Shown: positions 9,048-17,388 of the stretch, piece by piece
Layout: every line of letters begins with the position of its first letter
Position numbering within the stretch: the first letter of the stretch is position 1
Position numbers and translations under genes: made by a program
Assembly (NCBI GenBank): GCA_035702985.1
Contig: DASSZD010000052.1
Span: forward strand, 1-63,477
Direction: 5' to 3'
Source of the DNA: JAKAXG01 sp035702985
GTDB taxonomy: Bacteria > Actinomycetota > Acidimicrobiia > Acidimicrobiales > Palsa-688
Length of the DNA: 63,477 nt
Notes under the pieces: generated by a model
The model's database searches: none
What the model saw: only the letters and a program-made list of their open reading frames with translations
What the model was told of the DNA's origin: nothing

Positions 9048-9059
9048 GTAGCGTACCCT
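9048..9059. promoter_or_regulatory. Overlapping divergent -10 elements (second copy)
   Basis: The same nine bases as at 582-590, GTAGCGTAC (9048-9056), lie between moxR (minus) and the ROK kinase (plus). TACGCT (9050-9055) serves the minus strand. TAGCGT (9049-9054) or TACCCT (9054-9059) serves the plus strand, the latter eight bases before the ATG at 9068. Confidence 0.55.
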
Positions 9060-9067
9060 GCCCCCCG

Positions 9068-9931
9068 ATGCAATCTTCAGAGGTGCTGGCCGTCGATGTG
9101 GGAGGCACCAAGATGGCCGTGGCCCGGGTCGACCGGTCCGGGGCGGTCAGCTGGCAGGCGGAGTACCCCACGCCCGACCCGGGAAGCGCCTCCGCCGAGG
9201 AGGTCTGGTCGGTGGTGCGCCGTCTGGTGGACCGGGCCCTGACGGCCGGGCCGGTGGCGGCGTGCGGGGCCGGCTGCGGGGGCCCCATGGACGGCGGCGA
9301 CGCGGTGTCGCCTCTCCACATTCCGTCCTGGCGGCGCTTCCCGCTCAGGTCCCGCCTGGCCGACCTGAGCGGTGTGCCGACCGGGGTGGACAACGACGCC
9401 AAGGCTCTGGCCCTGGGCGAGGGGTGGGCAGGCGGGGCGGCGGGGGAGAGGAATTATGTGGCCATGGTGGTGTCCACCGGCGTGGGGGGAGGCATCGTGG
9501 TCGACGGGCGGCTGCTCGACGGACGGACCGGCAACGCCGGGCACATCGGGCATCTCACCGTCGTCCCCGGCGGCCGCCCGTGCCGCTGCGGGGGGCGGGG
9601 GTGTCTGGAGGCCGAGGCATCGGGAACGGCGCTGGCCGCCATCAGCGGCCGACCGGCTGCCGAGGCCGGGTCGGAACTGGTCGAACGCACCGGCCGTTTG
9701 GTGGGACGGGCCGTCGGGATGGTGGCCAACCTGCTGGATCTGAGGCTGGCCACTCTGGCCGGGTCGGTGGCGCTCGGGTTCGGGGACGGGTTCTTCCATG
9801 CCGCCCGTGACGAGGTGGCGGCCACCGCCCGGCTCCCGTTCGCGTCGGGATGCCGGATCGAGCCCAGCCCCCTCGGCGCCGCGGCCCCGCTCATCGGTGC
9901 CGCCGCGGTGGGCTGGCGGGTGGCGGCATGA
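9068..9931 (+). CDS. ROK family sugar kinase
   Basis: A 287-residue sugar kinase of the ROK family. The phosphate-1 motif is AVDVGGTKMAVARV near the N-terminus. GVGGGIVVDGRLLDG and GNAGHIGH carry the catalytic and metal regions. The zinc motif CRCGGRGCLE is complete. Glucokinase or N-acetylglucosamine/mannose kinase activities are possible; the sugar cannot be read from sequence. The ATG sits eight bases after TACCCT, so the transcript is probably leaderless or nearly so. It overlaps the small downstream gene by four bases. Confidence 0.9.
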   Translation: MQSSEVLAVDVGGTKMAVARVDRSGAVSWQAEYPTPDPGSASAEEVWSVVRRLVDRALTAGPVAACGAGCGGPMDGGDAVSPLHIPSWRRFPLRSRLADLSGVPTGVDNDAKALALGEGWAGGAAGERNYVAMVVSTGVGGGIVVDGRLLDGRTGNAGHIGHLTVVPGGRPCRCGGRGCLEAEASGTALAAISGRPAAEAGSELVERTGRLVGRAVGMVANLLDLRLATLAGSVALGFGDGFFHAARDEVAATARLPFASGCRIEPSPLGAAAPLIGAAAVGWRVAA

Positions 9932-10173
9932 GCGCCCGGCTGCCGGCGGCCCGGGCCGCCGCCCTGGCCGGCGCCCTGGCCCGCCGCCCGGCCCTGTGGC
10001 GACCGGCGCTGCGTCTGGTGCCGCCCGGCTGGTGGAGGCGCTGGCCGCCCCTGCCCGTCCCCTCAGCCGACTACGTCCGGTTCCGGATGGAGACCATGTA
10101 CGGCTCGGACGGCCAACTCGAACCGGATGAGCTGATCCGCTACCTCGAGTGGTGCCGCCGCATGGGCCGTTAG
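9928..10173 (+). CDS. Small conserved-looking hypothetical protein
   Basis: An 81-residue protein whose ATG overlaps the ROK kinase stop codon (ATGA), so it is probably translationally coupled. The N-terminal half is Ala/Arg/Pro/Trp-rich (a basic amphipathic region with VPPGWWRRWPPLP). The C-terminal half, SADYVRFRMETMYGSDG and then ELIRYLEWCRRM, looks like a short folded helical domain. No catalytic motif, signal peptide or clear membrane segment is visible. I do not recognise the family. Codon use is as GC-rich at third positions as in its neighbours, which supports real coding. Confidence 0.7.
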   Translation: MSARLPAARAAALAGALARRPALWRPALRLVPPGWWRRWPPLPVPSADYVRFRMETMYGSDGQLEPDELIRYLEWCRRMGR

Positions 10174-10179
10174 GCGCGG

Positions 10180-10185
10180 TAACGT
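10180..10185 (+). promoter_or_regulatory. -10 hexamer TAACGT upstream of the HNH gene
   Basis: TAACGT lies exactly six bases before the GTG at 10192, the same spacing seen for leaderless genes in this window, but that GTG opens only a 22-codon frame. Transcription from here would give the HNH gene a leader of about 78 bases. Confidence 0.4.
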
Positions 10186-10191
10186 CTGGGC

Positions 10192-10260
10192 GTGCCCTGG
10201 TCACGAGCGGGCTGCCCATCCGAGCCAGTCGCCCGTAGGCGGCTTCCACCGGTCCGCTAG
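10192..10260 (+). CDS. Possible leaderless 22-codon upstream ORF
   Basis: A GTG six bases after a TAACGT hexamer opens a 22-residue frame (VPWSRAGCPSEPV, then ARRRLPPVR) ending in TAG nine bases before the HNH start. It is in the same frame as the HNH gene. It has four arginines in its last nine residues and no similarity I recognise. Third-position GC is lower than in normal genes here, so it may be a regulatory leader peptide or chance. Confidence 0.3.
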   Translation: MPWSRAGCPSEPVARRRLPPVR

Positions 10261-10269
10261 CGATCGGGG

Positions 10270-10791
10270 GTGGCGGTGACACAGGCACTTGTGCTCAACG
10301 CCACCTACGAACCCCTGTGCGTGGTCTCCACCAGGCGTGCTCTGATGCTGCTGCTCGACGACAAGGCCGAGTTGCTGCATCCCACCGACCGGGTGTTCCG
10401 CTCCGAGCGGGCCGCCTACGCCGAACCGTCGGTGGTACGGCTGCGCCACTACGTGAAGGTGCCGTTCCAGGCCCGCGTGGCTCTGAACCGGCGGGCCGTC
10501 TTCGCCCGGGACGGCCACCGCTGCCAGTACTGCGGCGCGGCGGCCGAGAACATCGACCATGTGATCCCCCGCAGCCGCGGCGGGCCCCACGCCTGGGACA
10601 ATGTGGTGGCGTCATGTCGGCCGTGCAACGCCCGCAAGCGGGACCATCTACTCGAGGACACCTCCATGCGCCTGAGGCGCCCGCCCGTCGTGCCCCGGCA
10701 GCGGACGTTCATCCTGGTGGCCAGCGGGCGCATCCGCACCGAGTGGGAGACCTACCTGGGGCAGACCGCGTCCAGCGGGCTGTCGGCCTGA
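10270..10791 (+). CDS. HNH endonuclease family protein
   Basis: A 173-residue protein of the actinobacterial HNH family that begins ALVLNATYEPLCVVS. The HNH domain carries zinc cysteines C-x2-C (CQYC, near residue 88), the catalytic IDHVIPRSRGG and the second zinc pair CRPCNARK. Its physiological role is unknown; such stand-alone HNH proteins are common chromosomal genes and are not evidence of a mobile element. The start is GTG at 10270 or 10276; both follow a G-rich stretch. It is followed at 19 bases by a lipoate-ligase-family gene. Confidence 0.9.
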   Translation: MAVTQALVLNATYEPLCVVSTRRALMLLLDDKAELLHPTDRVFRSERAAYAEPSVVRLRHYVKVPFQARVALNRRAVFARDGHRCQYCGAAAENIDHVIPRSRGGPHAWDNVVASCRPCNARKRDHLLEDTSMRLRRPPVVPRQRTFILVASGRIRTEWETYLGQTASSGLSA

Positions 10792-10810
10792 GCGCGGCGG
10801 CTCCGGGCCT

Positions 10811-11527
10811 GTGACACCCGGGTGGCGGGTGGAGCGGGTGTCCGGGCCGGCGGGTGACCTGCATGCCGGATCGGCCGAACTGCTGCAGCGGGCCGACCTG
10901 GGGCGGACGGCCCGCATCCTGGTCGCCGACGCGCCCGCCGTGGTGCTCGGCAGCCACCAACCGGAGGAGTGGTTCGACCCGGAAGCCCTGGAGAGGGCCG
11001 GGCTGGGCCTGGCCCGGCGCCGCAGCGGGGGAGGGGCCGTGCTGGTCGGGGCCGGCCGGGTCGTGTGGGTGGACTTCGTGGTGACCGCCGACGACCCGTT
11101 GTGGGACGACGACGTGGCCCGGGCCACCTGGTGGGTGGGCGAGCTCTGGGTGGACGTGCTGGTGGCGGCCGGCGTGGCGGACCGCGCCGATCTGGCCGTG
11201 TGGAAGGGCCGCATGAGGGCCAGCCGGTGGTCCCCGGTGGTGTGTTTCGCCGGTTTGGGGCCCGGCGAGGTGGAACTGCACGGGCGCAAGGTGATCGGGG
11301 TGTCGCAGCGGCGGACCCGCCGCGCCGCCCTTTTTCAGTCTGCGGCCCTGCTCGACTGGGAGCCGGGGCTGTGGCTGGCGGTGCTCTCGGACGCCGGTCG
11401 GCAGGCCGTTGACGACTACCGGCCGGGCGGAGGCCCGCCGGCGGATCTGGCCGGAGCGGCCCGGGGCCTGGACGCCGACCGTGAAGGTGAGGTGCTCTCC
11501 GCGGTCTGCCGGCGCTTGATGACATGA
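10811..11527 (+). CDS. Lipoate-protein ligase A-like (BPL/LplA/LipB fold) protein
   Basis: A 238-residue protein of the biotin/lipoate ligase fold. It shows ARRRSGGGAVLVG near residue 72, the lipoate-ligase loop, and GRKVIGVSQRRTR near residue 158, with the lysine that binds the acyl-adenylate. The length suits a single catalytic domain without an LplA C-terminal accessory domain. It could be a lipoate ligase, an octanoyltransferase relative or a non-enzymatic paralogue. GTG 10811 is preceded by GGGCCT only, a weak ribosome site, and lies 19 bases after the HNH stop. Confidence 0.8.
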   Translation: MTPGWRVERVSGPAGDLHAGSAELLQRADLGRTARILVADAPAVVLGSHQPEEWFDPEALERAGLGLARRRSGGGAVLVGAGRVVWVDFVVTADDPLWDDDVARATWWVGELWVDVLVAAGVADRADLAVWKGRMRASRWSPVVCFAGLGPGEVELHGRKVIGVSQRRTRRAALFQSAALLDWEPGLWLAVLSDAGRQAVDDYRPGGGPPADLAGAARGLDADREGEVLSAVCRRLMT

Positions 11528-11534
11528 TCTTCTG

Positions 11535-12416
11535 ATGGGCTATCTGGACGGCAGGGTGGCGGTAATCACGGGCGCGGCCCGCGGCCTCGGGCGGGAGCAC
11601 GCCCTGCTGTTCGCCGCGGAGGGCGCCAGGGTGGTGGTCAACGACGTGGGCACCGGGCCCGATGGGACGGTGGTCCCCGGATCGGCCGACCAGGCGGCGG
11701 AGGTGGTCGAGGAGATCACCTCGATGGGCGGCCAGGCCGTGGCCAGTTCCGACGACGTCTCCGACTGGGAAGGGGCCCGGCGCCTGATCCGCACCGCCAT
11801 CGACGCCTTCGGTGAGCTCCACGTGCTGGTCAACAACGCCGGCATTCTCCGGGACCGGCTCATCGTCAACATGAGCGAGGACGAGTGGGACTCGGTCGTG
11901 AGGGTGGTGTTGAAAGGGCATTTCGCCCCGCTGCACCATGCCGCCGAGTACTGGAGGGAGCAGTCCAAAGCCGGCCGGGAGCTGAGCGCGTCAGTGATCA
12001 ACACCTCGTCGACGTCGGGGCTGTTCGGCAACCCGGGACAGGCGAACTACGGGGCGGCCAAGGCGGGGATCGGCGCCCTCACGGTCATCGCCGCCGAGGA
12101 GCTGGGCCGCTACGGGGTCCGGGTCAACGCCGTGGCGCCGGCCGCCCGGACCCGCCTCACCGAGGCCACCCCCGGCCTCGGCGACATGGTCGCCCCGCCC
12201 GACGATCCGGCCCGCTTCGACGAATGGGACCCGGCCAACATCTCCCCGCTGGTCGCCTGGCTGGCCGGCGCCGGCTGCCCGGTCACGGGCCGGGTCTTCT
12301 ACAGCTTCGGCGGCATCATCGCTCCCATGACCGGCTGGGCCAAGGAGCCGGAGATCTCCCGGCCGGACCGCTGGACGGTGGCCGACATCGCCGAGCAGCT
12401 GCCGCCGCTCCTGTAG
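11535..12416 (+). CDS. SDR-family dehydrogenase (hydroxyacyl-CoA dehydrogenase-like)
   Basis: A 293-residue classical short-chain dehydrogenase. The cofactor motif TGAARGLG begins at residue 12, and NNAG follows near residue 100. The catalytic set is S159, Y172 and K176. The extended VVNDVGTGPDG segment after beta-2 and the C-terminal extension resemble the (3R)-hydroxyacyl-CoA dehydrogenase half of bacterial and peroxisomal multifunctional enzymes, suggesting lipid or steroid side-chain metabolism. This is family-based inference. It starts seven bases after the previous stop codon and ends seven bases from a convergent gene. Confidence 0.9.
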   Translation: MGYLDGRVAVITGAARGLGREHALLFAAEGARVVVNDVGTGPDGTVVPGSADQAAEVVEEITSMGGQAVASSDDVSDWEGARRLIRTAIDAFGELHVLVNNAGILRDRLIVNMSEDEWDSVVRVVLKGHFAPLHHAAEYWREQSKAGRELSASVINTSSTSGLFGNPGQANYGAAKAGIGALTVIAAEELGRYGVRVNAVAPAARTRLTEATPGLGDMVAPPDDPARFDEWDPANISPLVAWLAGAGCPVTGRVFYSFGGIIAPMTGWAKEPEISRPDRWTVADIAEQLPPLL

Positions 12417-12423
12417 CCCGGAG

Positions 12424-13032
12424 TCAGCCCGTAGGAGCCCTCCCGGCCGCCGGGCAGCCCGGCTTGTGGGCGTCGGGTCTATCCAGGAGCGCCCCGCATT
12501 CCTCGCACAGCAGGTGGGCGTAGCAGGCCGCCTCCCCGCCTTCGGACCCGGTCCCCTCGCCGGCGGCGGGCACCCGGTAGAAGTCGATCCGGACCGACAC
12601 CGGACCGGTGGTTTCGACGTGGTGGGCCATCTGGGGAGGGATTGGCTGCGCCGAGCCGGCGGCCAGCTCGGCGGCCGGCAGCGACCAGCCGGCCCGGCCG
12701 GGCACGAAGCGCAGCCGGCCCGCCAGGACGTGCAGCAGGCCCCAGGTCCGCGGTGCCAGGCGGTGGTCCCGGCGCAGGCCGCCGGGCAGGGTGGTGTCGT
12801 CCCACACGTCGCCCGAGCGTGCGAGCTCGAGCCCGTCCGGCATCTCCGCCCGGGCGCACAACGGGCACTCCAACAGGGCGCCGATGCGGCCCCGGCGGCC
12901 GGCTTCGCTCTGCACCCACTCCCGGATCTGGAACGGCGGACGATGGCGGACGTGCTGGGTGTGCCCGCACTCGAGATGGGCGACCCAGTCGCCCTCGTCA
13001 TCGCAGTGGAATCCTTCCATGGCTCGCTCCAC
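12424..13032 (-). CDS. DUF3565-DUF1971 two-domain protein
   Basis: Residues 1-70 match DUF3565: GFHCDDEGDWVAHLECGH, then QHVRHRPPFQ and a downstream C-P-L-C pair. Residues about 85-175 match DUF1971, a cupin-like domain first noted in tellurite-resistance proteins (WGLLHVLAGRLRF, then IPPQMAHHVE and VRIDFYRVP). The C-terminus adds another Cys pair (LLCEECG). His and Cys content suggests metal binding; the function is unknown. GTG 13032 is preferred because TACGGT (13040-13045 on this strand) lies seven bases upstream and gives the family-like N-terminus VERAMEGFH. ATG 13020 is the alternative. Confidence 0.78.
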   Translation of the reverse strand: MERAMEGFHCDDEGDWVAHLECGHTQHVRHRPPFQIREWVQSEAGRRGRIGALLECPLCARAEMPDGLELARSGDVWDDTTLPGGLRRDHRLAPRTWGLLHVLAGRLRFVPGRAGWSLPAAELAAGSAQPIPPQMAHHVETTGPVSVRIDFYRVPAAGEGTGSEGGEAACYAHLLCEECGALLDRPDAHKPGCPAAGRAPTG

Positions 13033-13099
13033 CGGACCCACCGTAGCGACGCCGCAGCCTGAATGGCGCCGACCCGCCGGCCGCGCCGATACTGCCTGT

Positions 13100-14344
13100 G
13101 TGAGCGGAATGGGGGCGGGCAGGACCGGGCAGGTGCGCCCGTTCCCGGCCATCGACCCCGAGCCGCCGCCCCGCAGCCGGCGACAGCGGGCCGTCGTGGC
13201 CGGGATAACGGCTGCGGTGGTGGTGGCGCTGGTGGCCGTCGGCCTGGTCGTGGTCGACCTGGCCGCTTCACCCGCCGGGAGCAGGGCCGCCCTCCTCCCG
13301 GCCGTGGCCGACTCCGGCGCCGTGCTGGCCCTGACCCCGTCCGGTGCCATCGTCCGGACCGACCCGCAGGGACGGCCCTCCCGCCCACTGGCCGGCCTGG
13401 GCAGATTCCCCCAGTACGGGCTGCCCGGGCTCTCGCCGGACGGCCGGTTCATCACGTTCGCCGGCGGCGACATCATCGGCCTGGCCGGCGCCCGGCCCCG
13501 GCTGGTCGCCACCCGGCTCTCACTGGCATCGGATCAGTCGCTGACGACCCCGGCGGCCATGGGCGACGGCGACCGGACGGTCGTGGTGGTGGCGCGGGGT
13601 CAGTTCGGCGGGGCCACCGACTCCGGCGCGGTCACGGTCGTGGACCTGGCCACCGGGAAGTCGACTTCCCTCGGCACCGGCAGCTGGGCGGCGGCCGACC
13701 CGCAGCAGCCCGGGGCGTTCGTGACGGTGGCGGCCCCTCCGGTCCCGACGGCCAGCGTCCTGAGACCCGGCCAGGCCGACGCCCGGCTGGAGCTCCGGGA
13801 TGCCGGCCGGCCGCCGGTGGTGCTGGCCACGGCGGCCGGGCTCAACCGGCAGCTGGGACAGGACCCGGCCACGCCGGTGACGCTCGCCCCCCGGCCCGAT
13901 CCCCGCGGTGACGTGGTGGCGGTCGGGGTGCGCAGCCTGGTCTCCAGCGATCCCGACTCGCAGGGCGTGCTGTTCCTGAGCCGCTCGGGCCAGGTGATGG
14001 GCACCGTCTCCGCCGGTCTCGGGCCCGTGGGTGGCTCGGTGCCGACGTGGAGCCCGGACGGATCGAGACTGGCGTGGATGTCCGTCGGGCCGGCCGGCCC
14101 GGCCATCACGGTGTTCACCCTGGGCGGAGGCACCGTGACCATCCCGGTGCCGGCGAAGGCGTTGGGCCCGCGGTGCCTGTGGAGCCCGACCGGGGCGGCG
14201 GTGTTGTGCGGCGCAGAGATCGGACCGTCGCATCCGACCGGCGGCTGGACCGTGGCCGCCGCCAGCGGGGGACCGGCGGTGACGGTAGGGGTCCCGGGCT
14301 TCGCCCTGGCCTGGACCGGGGGAAGCGGGGCCGGCCGCCCATGA
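13100..14344 (+). CDS. Membrane-anchored PD40/TolB-like beta-propeller protein
   Basis: A 414-residue protein with one transmembrane helix (about 33-55) after a short Pro/Arg-rich cytoplasmic segment, then an extracytoplasmic domain with PD40-type repeats (LSPDGRFITFAGG, TWSPDGSRLAWMS, LWSPTGAAVLCG). This indicates a beta-propeller. It opens an operon with an MacB-like permease and two ABC ATPases: its stop overlaps the permease start (ATGA). It may act as an accessory or sensor subunit of that transporter. GATACT six bases before the GTG suggests a leaderless transcript. No enzymatic motif is visible. Confidence 0.75.
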   Translation: MSGMGAGRTGQVRPFPAIDPEPPPRSRRQRAVVAGITAAVVVALVAVGLVVVDLAASPAGSRAALLPAVADSGAVLALTPSGAIVRTDPQGRPSRPLAGLGRFPQYGLPGLSPDGRFITFAGGDIIGLAGARPRLVATRLSLASDQSLTTPAAMGDGDRTVVVVARGQFGGATDSGAVTVVDLATGKSTSLGTGSWAAADPQQPGAFVTVAAPPVPTASVLRPGQADARLELRDAGRPPVVLATAAGLNRQLGQDPATPVTLAPRPDPRGDVVAVGVRSLVSSDPDSQGVLFLSRSGQVMGTVSAGLGPVGGSVPTWSPDGSRLAWMSVGPAGPAITVFTLGGGTVTIPVPAKALGPRCLWSPTGAAVLCGAEIGPSHPTGGWTVAAASGGPAVTVGVPGFALAWTGGSGAGRP

Positions 14345-17300
14345 ACTTCCTGGCCTCATTGGCCACCTCCGCCCGGGGTCTGATCAGCCGGGCCGGGGCG
14401 GTGGCCACCATCTTCGTGGTCGCGGTGGTGGCCGTCGCCGCCGCGGTGGCCGCCCCCGCCTACTACGCCGGAGGGAAGCGGTCCATCCTGGCCGACACAC
14501 TGAGCGCTTCGACCGTGCTGGGCGACGGCATCGGCGTCACCCAGAGCGGACCGGTGTCCGCCAGCTTCGAGCCGCTGACCGCCGCCCTGGCCGCCGACCT
14601 GGGCCGGTCCGCCAAGCTGTTCGCCCCGGCGGTGGAGGCTCGGGAGGCCACCGCGGTGTACCCGGCCGCCACCGAGACCCTCAGCCTGGTGTCCCGCACC
14701 GGCCTGTGCGCCCACCTGGCTGTCCGGGGCGCCTGCCCCACGGCCGCCGGGCAGATCATGGCCACCCCGGGGCTGGCCCGGGCCAACGGGTGGGAGCTGG
14801 GCCAGCGGATCCGGTTGCCGGCGTGGGGGACCTTGACCCTGACCGGTCTCTACACCCCGCCCCGGTCGGGGGGCGCCTACTGGTTCGACCGGCTCACCAC
14901 GTACTTCCCCGTCGAGTACCCCCTCTCCGGGCCGGGCGGCAAGGGATCGCCGTCCGCCTACGACGCGCTGTTCACCGCCCCGTCCACCCTGCTGGCCGCC
15001 GGGGCCTCCGCCCAGGGCGACATCGTCATCGACCAGAGCCTGGACCCCTCCCGGGTGTCGCCCGCCGGCCTGGGATCCCTGTCCACCGCGGTCCAAGCGG
15101 CCATCGGCGACCAGACCCTGGCCGGCCAGCAGGCCGTGGTCCAGAGCGACATCCCCACCACCGTCTCGACCGTCCGCCGTGCCTGGACGTCGCTGTCGGT
15201 GCCGGTCCTGGTCGTGACCCTGGAGCTGCTCGCCCTGGCGTGGCTGCTCCTGTTCGTCCTGTTCGGCGACGCGTCCGAGGCCCGGGGACCCGAGGTGGCG
15301 CTGGCCAAGCTGCGCGGCTACAGCCGGTGGAGGACCTCGGCGTTCGCCCTGTCCGAGCCGCTGCTCCTGCTGGCCACCTCCTACCCGGTGGGGCTCCTGG
15401 CCGGCTGGGGGGTCACCGAGCTTCTCGGGCGGAGCCTGCTCCGTCCCGGCACCGCTCTGGGCCTGCCGGGCCTGGGCTGGGCGACCGGTGCACTGGCCGT
15501 GGCGGGTGGCGTGGCCGCGGTGGTCGTGGCCGGGCGGAGGACCCTCCGCCGGGACGTGATGGCCCAGTGGCGCCACACCGGCGACCCCACGGCCCGGGGC
15601 TGGGTGGTCGACACCGTGCTCCTGACCGCCGCCGTGGCGGGACTGGTCGAGCTGGAGGCGAGCGGTGCCCTCAGCTCGACCGACCATCCCCTGACCCTGC
15701 TCTTCCCCGGCCTGCTGGGCCTGGCTGTCGCCGTGGTGGCGTCGCGCCTGCTCCCCCTGATCTGTGCCGCGGCGGCCGCCCTCAGCCGCCGGGGGGTGGT
15801 CGGGTTCCTGGCGCTGCGCCAGGTGGCCCGCCGTCCCAGCGGTTCGCGGACCACCACCATCCTGGCCGCCTCGTTCGCCCTGGCGACCTTCGCGGTGTCG
15901 GCGTGGGCGGTGGCCGGCCAGAACTACCAGCGGGTCGCCACCCTCCGGATGGGGGCACCGGTCGTTCTGGACGTGACCACCCCGGCCGGGTCGGACCTGG
16001 CCGCCGACGTGGCCAGGGCCGATCCCAGCGGCCGGCGGGCCACTCCGGTGGAGGAGTACTCGAGCAACGGATCGCTGACCATGGCCGTGGACCCGGCCCG
16101 GTGGAACGCCATCGCGGCGTGGAGGGGGGCCCGGCTGCCGGCCCGCACGGTGGCCGCCCTGAACCCGCCGGAGGCCGCCCCGCTGGTGCTCCACGGCGAC
16201 GCGCTGCGGGTCCATCTGGACGTGAGCCGTATCTCCCTGGCCCAGAGCACCCTCAACCTGGACTTCCAGCTGGCGGGCGGGGTGGCCCCCACGCCGGTCC
16301 AGCTGGCGGTCCCGTCCACCCCCGGACCGGCGACGGCCACGGTGGCCCTGCCACCCTGCCCCTGCACCCTGTCGGACGTCGGCCTGTCCGGTCCGCCGGC
16401 CGACGCGGGCGGGCCGAACCGGCTCGAGGCGACGGTCGCCATCACCGGCCTGGACGTCCACGGGGCGGGAGGGTGGAAGCCGGTGCCGGCCGCCGCCCTG
16501 GCCGCCCGCGACTGGTACGCCCACGCCGACGGCGGGGGCACCTCCCGGGTCTCGCCACGGGCGGCCGGCGGGCTGCGGTGGATCGTCTCGGTGCCCGCCT
16601 CGGTGTCGGCCGTCCTGTCCTTCCGCGACCGGCCCTTCCCGCTGCCGGCGCTGGCCGCCGCCCCGGTCGTCGACGGCCGGACCGGCCCGGCCACCACGGC
16701 CGGACTCGACGGCCGGGCGCTCCCCGTCGACGTCATTGCAACCGCAGGTAGCGTGCCGGGGGGCCCGGCCGACGGGGTGGTGGTCGACATCGCCTACGCC
16801 CAGATCGCCGCCGCGGGCGACCTGGCGTTGACGGTGCAGCAGGTCTGGACCCGACCCGGATCGGGCGCAGCCGTGGCTGGCGCCCTGCGCGCCGAGGGCG
16901 TGCAGGTGCAGTCGGTCCGGAGCGCGGCCGAAGCGACGGCCGCTCTCGACCGGAGCGGCCCCGGGCTGGCCGAGAACCTGTTCCTGGCCGAGGCGGCGGC
17001 CGCTGCGCTGCTGGCGTCGGGCGGGTCCGTGCTGGCCCTGTACCTCTTCGCCCGCCGTCGGCGCTACGAGATGGCTGCGCTGGCGTCGGTGGGGGTGACC
17101 CGGCGCAGCCTTCTGCGCACCGTCGTCTCCGAGCAGCTGATCGTCCTGGGTTACGGTGCGGCGGTGGGGATGATCACCGGTCTGGTGGCCGTGCTGCTGG
17201 CGGTCCGGGACGTCCCGGAGTTCGCCACCCGGCCGGCCGGCATCCCGCTGGCCACGTTCCCGTCGGCCACCACGCTGGCCGTGGCCCTGGCCGCCGCCCT

Positions 17301-17388
17301 GGTCGTGATCATGGCGGCCGGCACCGGGGCCAGCCTCACCCTGATGCGGAGCGTCACCGCCAGCCAGCTCAGGGAGGCCCCGCAGTGA
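14341..17388 (+). CDS. FtsX/MacB-like ABC transporter permease (fused double module)
   Basis: A 1015-residue permease. An N-terminal helix (about 18-40) precedes a large external domain. A first FtsX-type module with several helices lies at about 278-545. A second external domain follows, and a final module of three helices lies near 880-1010. ARRRRYEMAALASVGVTRRSLLRTV is the coupling segment just inside the last module. This is the layout of a duplicated MacB/LolCE-like (type VII) transporter in one chain. Such systems often move lipoproteins, peptides or antibiotics, or relay force to envelope enzymes, without classical import. The substrate is unknown. It overlaps both neighbours by four bases. 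Confidence 0.85.
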   Translation: MNFLASLATSARGLISRAGAVATIFVVAVVAVAAAVAAPAYYAGGKRSILADTLSASTVLGDGIGVTQSGPVSASFEPLTAALAADLGRSAKLFAPAVEAREATAVYPAATETLSLVSRTGLCAHLAVRGACPTAAGQIMATPGLARANGWELGQRIRLPAWGTLTLTGLYTPPRSGGAYWFDRLTTYFPVEYPLSGPGGKGSPSAYDALFTAPSTLLAAGASAQGDIVIDQSLDPSRVSPAGLGSLSTAVQAAIGDQTLAGQQAVVQSDIPTTVSTVRRAWTSLSVPVLVVTLELLALAWLLLFVLFGDASEARGPEVALAKLRGYSRWRTSAFALSEPLLLLATSYPVGLLAGWGVTELLGRSLLRPGTALGLPGLGWATGALAVAGGVAAVVVAGRRTLRRDVMAQWRHTGDPTARGWVVDTVLLTAAVAGLVELEASGALSSTDHPLTLLFPGLLGLAVAVVASRLLPLICAAAAALSRRGVVGFLALRQVARRPSGSRTTTILAASFALATFAVSAWAVAGQNYQRVATLRMGAPVVLDVTTPAGSDLAADVARADPSGRRATPVEEYSSNGSLTMAVDPARWNAIAAWRGARLPARTVAALNPPEAAPLVLHGDALRVHLDVSRISLAQSTLNLDFQLAGGVAPTPVQLAVPSTPGPATATVALPPCPCTLSDVGLSGPPADAGGPNRLEATVAITGLDVHGAGGWKPVPAAALAARDWYAHADGGGTSRVSPRAAGGLRWIVSVPASVSAVLSFRDRPFPLPALAAAPVVDGRTGPATTAGLDGRALPVDVIATAGSVPGGPADGVVVDIAYAQIAAAGDLALTVQQVWTRPGSGAAVAGALRAEGVQVQSVRSAAEATAALDRSGPGLAENLFLAEAAAAALLASGGSVLALYLFARRRRYEMAALASVGVTRRSLLRTVVSEQLIVLGYGAAVGMITGLVAVLLAVRDVPEFATRPAGIPLATFPSATTLAVALAAALVVIMAAGTGASLTLMRSVTASQLREAPQ

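Noticed and set aside
10270..10791. HNH gene as a sign of an intron, intein or restriction island
   Set aside because: The protein is a complete stand-alone HNH-family protein with normal composition and no transposase, methylase or interrupted host gene nearby.
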